From: Streptomyces paludis
GTDB lineage: Bacteria > Actinomycetota > Actinomycetes > Streptomycetales > Streptomycetaceae
NCBI RefSeq assembly: GCF_003344965.1
Contig: NZ_CP031194.1
Span: 2,294,001 to 2,358,000, forward strand
Length of the DNA stretch: 64,000 nt
Direction of reading: 5' to 3'
The position numbers and the translations under genes were made by a program. The stretch's first letter is position 1, and the number at the start of each line of letters is the position of its first letter. The notes under the pieces were generated by a model. That model did no database searches. It saw nothing but the letters and a program-made list of their open reading frames with translations, and had not been told where the DNA came from. Below, piece after piece: positions 57,301 through 64,000 of this stretch.

Positions 57301-57911
57301 GCGACCGCATCCTGTTCGCCCGCACCGACGAGCGGCTCGGCCGCTTCGAGGTCCGCGCGGTGGACCCGTTCCGCGACGCGCGGCTGCTGCACAGCTGGGT
57401 CACCCACCCCAAGGCCGCGTACTGGCTGATGCAGGACGCCACGCTGCCCGACGTCGAGCGCGAGTACATGGCGATCGCCGCCGCCGGGAACCACGACGCG
57501 TTCATCGGACTGTACGAGGGCCGGCCCGCGTTCCTGATCGAGCGCTACGACCCGGCGGAGGTGGAGCTGAAGGGCCTGTACGACGCCCTGCCCGGCGATA
57601 TCGGCATGCACTTCCTGGTCGCGCCGGTCGACACGGACCGGCGGCTGCACGGCTTCACGCGTGCGGTGATCACCACGGTGATGGCGCTGCTCTTCGACGA
57701 TCCGGCCGTACGGCGGGTGGTCGTCGAGCCCGACGTACGGAACACGGCCGTCCACGCCCTCAACGAGGCCGTCGGGTTCACGGTCGTGGAGCGGCTCGCC
57801 AAGCCGGAGAAGGAAGCGCTGCTGAGCGTGTGCACGCGTGAGATGTTCCAGTCCGCGGTGTCCGCGGCAGCAGTCCCCGCCACCGCCACCGCACAAGGAG
57901 TCACCCGATGA
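57297..57911 (+). CDS. desC: N-hydroxycadaverine acyltransferase (GNAT fold)
   Basis: A 204-residue acyltransferase of the siderophore GNAT type (IucB-like), which acylates N-hydroxycadaverine with acetyl-CoA or succinyl-CoA. The fold is recognised from the order strand-helix with [29 protein letters not shown] and [21 protein letters not shown]; the CoA-binding arginines lie in the latter. It overlaps desB by ATGA, and its own stop overlaps desD. The last 20 residues are Ala/Thr-rich. Confidence 0.92.
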   Translation: MSDRILFARTDERLGRFEVRAVDPFRDARLLHSWVTHPKAAYWLMQDATLPDVEREYMAIAAAGNHDAFIGLYEGRPAFLIERYDPAEVELKGLYDALPGDIGMHFLVAPVDTDRRLHGFTRAVITTVMALLFDDPAVRRVVVEPDVRNTAVHALNEAVGFTVVERLAKPEKEALLSVCTREMFQSAVSAAAVPATATAQGVTR

Positions 57912-59722
57912 GCAGCCCCACCGGCATCACTGACATCACGGACAGCGTCGCCCATCTGACCCCTGAGCTGTGGGACCGGGCAGGCCGGCTGCTGATCCGC
58001 AAAGCGCTCGCGGAGTTCTCCCACGAGCGCATCCTGACCCCGGAGCCGCTGTCCGGCGAGGATGGCCGCTACCGCGTCCTCAGCGACGACAAAGCCACCG
58101 AGTACCGCTTCACCGCCCGCCGCTTCGCCCTCGACCACTGGTCGATCCCCGCCGAGTCGGTCGAGCGCCACCGCGGTGACGAGGAACTGCCGCTGGACGC
58201 GCTGGACTTCTTCATCGAGCTGCGCGACACGCTCGGGCTCTCCGCCGGGATCCTGCCGGTCTATCTGGAGGAGATCTCCTCCACGCTGTCGGGGACCGCG
58301 TACAAACTCACCAAGAAGCCCGTGACCTCGGCGGAGCTGGCCACCGCCGGCTTCCAGGAGATCGAGACGGGGATGACCGAGGGCCACCCCTGCTTCGTCG
58401 CCAACAACGGCCGGCTCGGCTTCGGCGTCGACGAGTACCGCGCGTACGCCCCCGAGACCGCCAGCCCCGTCCGGCTGGTCTGGCTCGCGGCCCGCCGCGA
58501 CCGCGCCACCTTCACGGCGGGCGCCGGGCTCGACCACGACTCGCTGATGCGCGAGGAACTGTCCGAGGAGACCCGGGAGCGGTTCGACGGGGTGCTGCGC
58601 GGCCAGGGTCTCGACCCGGCCGACTTCCTGCTGATCCCCGTACACCCCTGGCAGTGGTGGAACAAACTGTCCGTGACCTTCGCCGCCGAGCTGGGCCGCC
58701 GCTCTCTGGTCTGCCTCGGCGAGGGCGACGACAGCTATCTCGCGCAGCAGTCGATCCGTACGTTCTTCAACAAGAGCGACCCGGCCAAGCACTATGTGAA
58801 AACCGCGCTGTCCGTCCTCAACATGGGCTTCATGCGCGGCCTGTCCGCCGCCTACATGGAGGCCACCCCCGCGATCAACGACTGGCTCGCCGGGCTGATC
58901 GAGAGCGACGCCGTCCTGCGCGCGGCCCGGTTCTCGATCATCCGGGAGCGGGCGGCCGTCGGCTACCACCACCGCCAGTACGAGGCCGCCACCGCCAAGG
59001 GCTCCCCGTATCTGAAAATGCTGGCCGCGCTCTGGCGCGAGAGCCCGGTGCCCTCGCTCCAGGGGCGCGAGCGGCTCTCCACGATGGCATCGCTGCTCCA
59101 TGTCGACCGGGAGGGCGGCTCGTTCGCGGGCGCGCTGATCGCCGAGTCGGGGCTGGCGCCGGCGGAGTGGCTGCGCGGATATCTGGACGCGTACCTCGTA
59201 CCGGTGCTGCACTCGTTCTACGCGTACGACCTGGTCTTCATGCCGCACGGCGAGAACGTCATCCTGGTCGTCGAGGACGGCGCCGTGCGGCGGGCGATCT
59301 TCAAGGACATCGCGGAGGAGATCGCGGTGATGGACCCGGGCGCCGTGCTGCCGCCGGCGGTCGAGCGCATCCGCGCGGACGTCCCCGAGGACATGAAACT
59401 GCTGTCGGTCTTCACGGACGTCTTCGACTGCTTCTTCCGCTTCCTGAGCGCGGAGCTGGTCGCGGACGGGACGCTCGCCGACGAGGAGACGTTCTGGCGG
59501 GCGGTCGCGGACTGCGTCCGGCGCTACCAGGAGTCGGTGCCGCAGCTCGCGGCCAAGTTCGAGCAGTACGACCTGTTCGCGGACGAGTTCGCGCTGTCCT
59601 GCCTGAACCGGCTCCAGCTGCGCAACAACGAGCAGATGGTCGACATCGCCGACCCGGCGGGCGCGCTCCAGCTGGTGGGCACTCTGCGCAACCCGATCGC
59701 GCGGTTCGCGGACGCTTCGTAG
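57908..59722 (+). CDS. desD: NIS siderophore synthetase, desferrioxamine-forming
   Basis: A 604-residue NRPS-independent synthetase of the IucA/IucC family that joins and cyclises succinyl-hydroxycadaverine units with ATP to desferrioxamines. Family marks include GHPCFVANNGRLGF, VHPWQWWNKL, the KTALSVLNMGFMRGL stretch and the C-terminal FAYDLVFMPHGENVILV-type metal/ATP segment. Overlaps desC by ATGA. Last gene of desABCD, followed by a strong hairpin. Confidence 0.95.
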   Translation: MSSPTGITDITDSVAHLTPELWDRAGRLLIRKALAEFSHERILTPEPLSGEDGRYRVLSDDKATEYRFTARRFALDHWSIPAESVERHRGDEELPLDALDFFIELRDTLGLSAGILPVYLEEISSTLSGTAYKLTKKPVTSAELATAGFQEIETGMTEGHPCFVANNGRLGFGVDEYRAYAPETASPVRLVWLAARRDRATFTAGAGLDHDSLMREELSEETRERFDGVLRGQGLDPADFLLIPVHPWQWWNKLSVTFAAELGRRSLVCLGEGDDSYLAQQSIRTFFNKSDPAKHYVKTALSVLNMGFMRGLSAAYMEATPAINDWLAGLIESDAVLRAARFSIIRERAAVGYHHRQYEAATAKGSPYLKMLAALWRESPVPSLQGRERLSTMASLLHVDREGGSFAGALIAESGLAPAEWLRGYLDAYLVPVLHSFYAYDLVFMPHGENVILVVEDGAVRRAIFKDIAEEIAVMDPGAVLPPAVERIRADVPEDMKLLSVFTDVFDCFFRFLSAELVADGTLADEETFWRAVADCVRRYQESVPQLAAKFEQYDLFADEFALSCLNRLQLRNNEQMVDIADPAGALQLVGTLRNPIARFADAS

Positions 59723-59750
59723 GGCGGCACGGGGGGTCCTTGTGACCCGG

Positions 59751-59788
59751 GCGGGCGGCGGGGGCTTGGCAGAGCCCCCGCCGCCCGC
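59751..59788. terminator. Terminator of the desABCD operon
   Basis: A perfect 16-bp stem (59751-59766 with 59773-59788) with a 6-base loop follows the desD stop by about 30 bases. Confidence 0.8.
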
Positions 59789-59811
59789 TTGTGTGATGAA
59801 AGAATCTCCGT

Positions 59812-60777
59812 ATGGCGGAAATCATCCAGAAAAACGGCACCTGGACCTTCGACGGGGACACGATCCGTATCGTGCCCGGCAGCGACAAGAGCATCAGCCC
59901 GCTGCGCGCCACCCTCGGTGAGATCGTCGTACCGCTGCCCGCCGTGGCGGGTGTCTCGTTCGAGGCGGGGCGCAGGTCCGGCCGGCTGCGGCTACGGCTG
60001 CGGGACGGCGCGGATCCGCTGCTCCAGGTCGCGGCCGGCCGGCTGGGCGACGCCTCGGACCCGTACCGGCTGACCGTGGAGGGCGACCGCGCGGGCGTCG
60101 CCGAGTATCTGGTGGACGAGATACGCAACGCCCTGCTGCTCGGCGGGGTGGAGTCCGGCCCCGTGGACCGCTATCTGCTGCCGGGGCCCGCGCTGCCGCT
60201 CACGGTGGGCGCGGGCGACGCGACCGTCTCCTTCGACGGGGAGCGGATCCGGCTGGAGTGGAACTGGAAGACGGAGACCTCCAAGTCCTCCGGCGGCCCC
60301 CGGACCCTGGCGCTGGGCGAGGTGCGGGCGGTGGAGTGGCAGCCGAGCGCCGGGCTGGAGAACGGGTTTCTGCGCTTCCTGACCGGCCCGGCGCCGGTCA
60401 CCGTACCGCCGAAGTACGACGCGAACGCGGTGGAGCTGTGGGGCTTCAAGAAGGATCCGCTGATGGCGCTGGTGGGGGCGGCGGTGCTGGCCCGGCTGCC
60501 GCATCCGTCGGCGGAGGCATCGGCGTCGGTGGAGGCGGGGGCGGAGCCTCCGGCCGCCCTGGAGTCCGCGCCGGTACGGGCGTCGGCACCCGAGCCCGCA
60601 GCCGCGCCCGCCTTGACCGCCTTGCCCGCCGCCGCGCCCGCGCCCGCCCCGGCCGGCGGGGACGATCATGACGCCCTGCTGCGCAGACTGCGGGAGCTGG
60701 GCGAGCTGCATCAGTCCGGAGTACTGACGGCGGACGAGTTCACCGCCGCCAAACAGGCCGTGCTCAAGCGGCTCTGA
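59812..60777 (+). CDS. DUF4429 protein with C-terminal SHOCT domain
   Basis: A 321-residue cytoplasmic protein of Streptomyces type. Two DUF4429 repeats are visible: TWTFDGDTIRIVPGSDKS... (about 10-105) and VSFDGERIRLEW... (about 138-220), each with a TFDG/SFDG start. An Ala/Pro-rich stretch (about 230-285) is followed by a SHOCT domain (LLRRLRELGELHQSGVLTADEF, about 288-320), which commonly mediates oligomerisation. Function unknown. It has its own weak ribosome site and probably its own promoter after the des terminator. Confidence 0.88.
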   Translation: MAEIIQKNGTWTFDGDTIRIVPGSDKSISPLRATLGEIVVPLPAVAGVSFEAGRRSGRLRLRLRDGADPLLQVAAGRLGDASDPYRLTVEGDRAGVAEYLVDEIRNALLLGGVESGPVDRYLLPGPALPLTVGAGDATVSFDGERIRLEWNWKTETSKSSGGPRTLALGEVRAVEWQPSAGLENGFLRFLTGPAPVTVPPKYDANAVELWGFKKDPLMALVGAAVLARLPHPSAEASASVEAGAEPPAALESAPVRASAPEPAAAPALTALPAAAPAPAPAGGDDHDALLRRLRELGELHQSGVLTADEFTAAKQAVLKRL

Positions 60778-60803
60778 GAGCCGCCCCGAGTGACTCTCTC
60801 CTC

Positions 60804-60829
60804 ATTCCTGCCCGATTCCGGGCAGGAAT
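60804..60829. terminator. Hairpin downstream of DUF4429 gene
   Basis: An 11-bp perfect stem (60804-60814 with 60819-60829) with a 4-base ATTC loop lies between the DUF4429 gene and the small protein gene. It may be the DUF4429 terminator; no T-run follows. Confidence 0.6.
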
Positions 60830-60865
60830 CTTGCGCATGCGCCGCCGCACCAGCAATATCAACGG

Positions 60866-61141
60866 GTGCTTGAACGCCGCCCGTCGTACGACGATCTTAT
60901 TGACCATCTGGTCCGCTCCACCGCGCTCCACCGCGGTGAGGCCGCCCGGGTGGTGCTCGACGTGCTGGCGTACTTCGACGAGACGACCGAGGAGTTCGTC
61001 CGCCGCCGCCACCGGGAGATGCAGTCCGGCGGGGGCACGAACGCGGAGATCTTCGAACGGATCGCCGCCGAACTGCCGCACCGCGCGGTGGCGCCCCCGG
61101 AGCTGTCGCTCCGGCAGCTGCGCCGCATCGTCTACGGCTGA
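60866..61141 (+). CDS. Small conserved-looking protein upstream of glmS
   Basis: A 91-residue soluble protein, mostly helical by pattern (DDLIDHLVRSTALHRGEAARVVLDVLAYFDETTEEFVRRRHREMQ). The N-terminal half resembles a small helical DNA- or protein-binding bundle, but I recognise no family. The GTG at 60866 is in a region of strong third-position G/C, which supports real coding. It precedes glmS by 76 bases and might share its transcript. Confidence 0.65.
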   Translation: MLERRPSYDDLIDHLVRSTALHRGEAARVVLDVLAYFDETTEEFVRRRHREMQSGGGTNAEIFERIAAELPHRAVAPPELSLRQLRRIVYG

Positions 61142-61217
61142 GGCGGCGACCAAGGCGGCGGCTGAAGCGCTGAGCGCCGCCGGGCACACATCATTCATCA
61201 GGAGGGGCAGAGACCGT

Positions 61218-63047
61218 ATGTGCGGAATTGTCGGATACATCGGTAAGCGGGACGTGGCACCACTGCTGCTGGAGGGGCTCCAGCGGCTGGAGTACCGGGG
61301 GTACGACTCGGCGGGCATCGTCATCACCGGCAAGCCGGCCGCGGGCAAGGCCGCCGCGCTGAAGATGGTCAAGGCCAAGGGCCGCGTCCGCGAGCTGGAG
61401 GCCCGGGTCCCCAAGCGCTTCGCCGGCACCACCGGTATCGCGCACACCCGCTGGGCCACGCACGGCGCCCCGAGCGACGAGAACGCCCATCCGCACCTGG
61501 ACCCCGAGGGCAAGGTCGCCCTCGTCCACAACGGCATCATCGACAACGCCTCCCAGCTGCGCGTGAAGCTGGAGGCGGACGGGGTGGTGTTCCTCTCCGA
61601 GACCGACACCGAGGTGCTGACCCATCTCATCGCCCGCTCCCAGGCCCCGACGCTGGAGGAGAAGGTCCGCCAGGCGCTCAAGCTGATCGAGGGCACGTAC
61701 GGCATCGCCGTGCTGCACGCCGACTTCCCGGACCGCATCGTCGTCGCCCGCAACGGCTCCCCGGTCGTCCTCGGCATCGGCGAGAAGGAGATGTTCGTCG
61801 CCTCCGACGTGGCGGCGCTGGTCTCCCACACCCGCCAGGTCGTGACGCTGGACGACGGCGAGATGGCCACCCTGAAGGCCGACGACTTCCGTACGTACAC
61901 GACCGAGGGCTCGACCACCTCGGCCACGCCGACCACCGTGGAGTGGGAGGCCGAGTCGTACGACATGGGCGGCCACGACACGTACATGCACAAGGAGATC
62001 TCCGAGCAGCCGGACGCCGTGGACCGGGTGCTGCGCGGCCGGATCGACGACCGGTTCTCCACCGTGCACCTGGGCGGGCTCAATCTGGACGCGCGCGAGG
62101 CGCGGGGTGTGCGCCGGATCAAGATCCTGGGCTGCGGCACCTCCTACCACGCGGGTCTGATCGGCGCGCAGCTGATCGAGGAGCTGGCCCGGATCCCCGC
62201 GGACGCCGAGCCGGCCTCCGAGTTCCGCTACCGCAACCCGGTCGTGGACCCCGACACGCTCTATGTCGCGGTCTCCCAGTCCGGTGAGACGTACGACGTG
62301 CTGGCGGCCGTGCAGGAGCTGAAGCGCAAGGGCGCCCGGGTGCTGGGCGTGGTGAACGTCGTCGGCTCGGCGATCGCCCGGGAGACCGACGGCGGGGTGT
62401 ACGTACACGCCGGTCCCGAGGTCTGTGTCGTCTCCACCAAGTGCTTCACCAACACCGTGGTCTCCTTCGCGCTGCTCGCGCTGCACCTGGGGCGGATCCG
62501 CGATCTGTCCGTCGCCGACGGCAAGCGGATCATCGCGGGGCTGCGCAGGCTGCCCGAGCAGATCTCCGAGATCCTGGCGACGGAGGGCGACATCGAGAAG
62601 CTGGCCGCGCAGTACGCGCAGGCCAGTTCGATGATGTTCATCGGCCGGGTGCGCGGCTATCCGGTGGCGCTGGAGGCGTCGCTGAAGCTCAAGGAGATCT
62701 CGTACATCCACGCCGAGGCGTACCCCGCCTCGGAGTTGAAGCACGGTCCGCTGGCGCTGATCGAGCCGGCCCTGCCGACGGTCGCGATCGTCCCCGACGA
62801 CGATCTGCTGGAGAAGAACCGGGCGGCGCTGGAGGAGATCAAGGCGCGCAGCGGTCCGATCCTGGCCGTGGCGCACCAGGAGCAGGAGAAGGCCGACCAC
62901 ACGATCGTCGTGCCGAAGAACGAGACCGAGCTGGACGCGATCCTGATGGGCATCCCGCTCCAACTGCTCGCCTACCACACGGCGCTGGCGCTGGGCCGGG
63001 ACATCGACAAGCCCCGTAACCTCGCGAAGTCCGTGACGGTCGAGTAG
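61218..63047 (+). CDS. glmS: Glucosamine-6-phosphate synthase (isomerising)
   Basis: A 609-residue enzyme making glucosamine-6-phosphate from fructose-6-phosphate and glutamine, the first step of cell-wall amino sugar synthesis. Cys2 in MCGIVGYIG is the glutaminase nucleophile; TRWATHG and HNGIIDN follow. The two SIS domains carry ILGCGTSYHAG and SQSGETYD. The C-terminal KPRNLAKSVTVE is the family's catalytic tail. The ATG at 61218 has GGAGGGG upstream. Length is standard. Confidence 0.95.
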   Translation: MCGIVGYIGKRDVAPLLLEGLQRLEYRGYDSAGIVITGKPAAGKAAALKMVKAKGRVRELEARVPKRFAGTTGIAHTRWATHGAPSDENAHPHLDPEGKVALVHNGIIDNASQLRVKLEADGVVFLSETDTEVLTHLIARSQAPTLEEKVRQALKLIEGTYGIAVLHADFPDRIVVARNGSPVVLGIGEKEMFVASDVAALVSHTRQVVTLDDGEMATLKADDFRTYTTEGSTTSATPTTVEWEAESYDMGGHDTYMHKEISEQPDAVDRVLRGRIDDRFSTVHLGGLNLDAREARGVRRIKILGCGTSYHAGLIGAQLIEELARIPADAEPASEFRYRNPVVDPDTLYVAVSQSGETYDVLAAVQELKRKGARVLGVVNVVGSAIARETDGGVYVHAGPEVCVVSTKCFTNTVVSFALLALHLGRIRDLSVADGKRIIAGLRRLPEQISEILATEGDIEKLAAQYAQASSMMFIGRVRGYPVALEASLKLKEISYIHAEAYPASELKHGPLALIEPALPTVAIVPDDDLLEKNRAALEEIKARSGPILAVAHQEQEKADHTIVVPKNETELDAILMGIPLQLLAYHTALALGRDIDKPRNLAKSVTVE

Positions 63048-63094
63048 CCGGACTCTCCGGGGGGCGGGTCCTTCCGGGGCGGCCTCCGGTGGAC

Positions 63095-63175
63095 GGGAGC
63101 GCCTCCAGCGCGTGCCACCCGTCGCGCTGGAGGCGCTCCCCGGAAGGGGCCGGTGCTTGCCCGGGCACCGGCCCC
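63095..63175. terminator. Two consecutive terminator hairpins
   Basis: An 18-bp perfect stem (63095-63112 with 63123-63140) is followed by an 11-bp stem (63146-63156 with 63165-63175). The glmS and acetate transporter genes converge here. An alternative pairing of 63071-63080 with 63138-63147 could compete with the first hairpin. Confidence 0.8.
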
Positions 63176-63206
63176 TGGGCCGGCTGCCGCGTGCCCCTTC
63201 GGGGCA

Positions 63207-63797
63207 CTATCCGGTGGCCGTCACGCCCCGGTCGGCAGCACGACGCGGGAGCAGCCGGCGCGGCACCTCGGTCGGCCAGTGCGCGAGCGCGGCCGTCGCC
63301 CCGTACCAGGAGGCGAGGCCCGCCACGGCCGCGACCCAGCCGGCGACCTTGAAGAACACCGTCGACTCGCCGAAGAGCCCGATCGCTATCAGCAGCAGCG
63401 CGACCGTGAACAGCCCGTACGCCCCCTGGAAGAGGCGTCCGGCGCCCCCGGCGCCCAGGGTCAGGCTGAACGCCAGCAGGGCCCACAGGACGATGAAGAG
63501 CCCCGCCGCGTTCGACGACACGAGGTCGCCGGAGCTGATCGCCCAGATGAACCAGAAGGCGCCGAAGCCCGCGAAGGCCGTGCCGGTGGGTGTGTCGCCC
63601 GTCCGCAGGGCGAGCAGCCCGGCGAGGAACAGCGTCCCGCCGCCGAGGTAGAGCGCGAGGGGCAGGCTGGTGGCCGCCACGACGCCGTCTATGGCGCGGG
63701 TCTGGCCGATGCCGAAGGCCAGCAGGGTGAGTCCGAGGGCGAGATGACCGAGAACCGAGGTCGAGGTGGTGCTTCCCGCAGAGACGTCATTGTCCAC
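63207..63797 (-). CDS. satP: Acetate uptake transporter (SatP/YaaH, GPR1/FUN34 family)
   Basis: A 196-residue membrane protein with six helices of the acetate-succinate transporter family. The first helix LGHLALGLTLLAFGIGQ and the later FAGFGAFWFIWAIS segment fit the family pattern, though the usual N-terminal NPxPLG motif is altered. The GTG at 63797 has AAGGGAG upstream. Takes up acetate with protons. A CRP-like palindrome lies about 85 bases upstream. Confidence 0.85.
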   Translation of the reverse strand: MDNDVSAGSTTSTSVLGHLALGLTLLAFGIGQTRAIDGVVAATSLPLALYLGGGTLFLAGLLALRTGDTPTGTAFAGFGAFWFIWAISSGDLVSSNAAGLFIVLWALLAFSLTLGAGGAGRLFQGAYGLFTVALLLIAIGLFGESTVFFKVAGWVAAVAGLASWYGATAALAHWPTEVPRRLLPRRAADRGVTATG

Positions 63798-63879
63798 GGC
63801 GGGCTCCCTTCATGATGCGCGGGTGTGCAGTGTCCCAGCGACCGTTATGTACCCTTCACAAGCGCGCAACGCACCTCTA

Positions 63880-63899
63880 CGCGTGAGTAAATTCACGCG
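63880..63899. promoter_or_regulatory. CRP-like palindrome upstream of the acetate transporter gene
   Basis: CGCGTGA-N6-TCACGCG is a perfect palindrome in the spacing of the CRP/FNR class (TGA-N6-TCA core). It lies 83 bases before the transporter start codon. In E. coli the homologous transporter gene is reported to be catabolite controlled; the same role here is inference. Confidence 0.6.
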
Positions 63900-63934
63900 G
63901 GGAGTAAGGGAGTTGACAGAAGTTGACGGGAGGC

Positions 63935-64000
63935 TCAGCCCTTCCGTCCGTTCCGCCGGAACAGCGCGCGGACCAGCGCCCCGAGCGGTGACCGGAACAG
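63935..64000 (-). CDS. Partial gene at the window edge (C-terminal 21 codons)
   Basis: The minus strand reads 21 sense codons into a TGA stop with strong third-position G/C, ending in LFRRNGRKG. This looks like the basic C-terminal tail of a gene that starts beyond the window. Too short to identify. Confidence 0.4.
   Translation of the reverse strand: MFRSPLGALVRALFRRNGRKG

Overview
The window is high-GC actinobacterial DNA that reads as Streptomyces chromosome. Third codon positions are strongly G/C, GTG starts are common, and many genes overlap as ATGA or GTGA. It also has a complete desferrioxamine (des) locus with two iron boxes, and paired acyl-CoA carboxylase genes under a TetR repressor. 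As far as I remember, the order citrate synthase, RecD2 helicase, GH3 enzyme, leucine catabolism, desEF/desABCD, glmS matches the SCO27xx region of S. coelicolor, so this looks like chromosome core with species-specific insertions. I found no rRNA, tRNA, insertion sequence, prophage or CRISPR array.

Layout. 1-7.3 kb: a secreted multidomain protein joining a PI-PLC-type phosphodiesterase to a family 9 cellulase; the ohr/ohrR peroxide pair with its operator; a YegP-like protein; asparagine synthetase. 7.3-10.7 kb: methylmalonate-semialdehyde dehydrogenase divergent from an IolE-like TIM-barrel protein, separated by 670 bp that holds a candidate three-way-junction RNA. 10.8-14.2 kb: an MMPL exporter and its divergent TetR regulator with a doubled operator, then a lone copper chaperone. 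14.2-18.4 kb: a candidate non-coding RNA with G-rich hairpin loops, citA and recD2. 18.6-25 kb: a LacI-controlled catabolic operon (Gfo/Idh oxidoreductase, DUF993 protein, TIM-barrel isomerase) and a MarR-GNAT fusion coupled to another TIM-barrel isomerase. 25-33 kb: regulators and transporters, a GH3 enzyme, an S37 peptidase and a small secreted cysteine-rich protein. 33-40 kb: a fused ABC exporter, a class A beta-lactamase-like protein and an unusual TPP-fold protein.

40-52 kb is short-chain acyl-CoA metabolism: an acyl-CoA dehydrogenase and thioesterase, a small toxin-antitoxin pair, a peroxiredoxin, and then a carboxylase/lyase/dehydrogenase operon for leucine (isovaleryl-CoA) breakdown. 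That operon is divergent from an apparently leaderless TetR repressor, with two identical 16-bp operators between them. 52-60 kb is iron acquisition: desE-desF for ferrioxamine uptake and iron release, and desABCD for desferrioxamine synthesis from lysine, each behind its own iron box. 60-64 kb holds a DUF4429/SHOCT protein, a small conserved protein, glmS, and an acetate transporter with a CRP-like palindrome upstream.

The observations most worth following are the PI-PLC/GH9 fusion, the RNA downstream of citA with two pairs of identical G-rich loops, the three-way-junction element upstream of mmsA, the TPP-fold protein whose cofactor loop is replaced by a His/Gly repeat, and the DUF993 operon.
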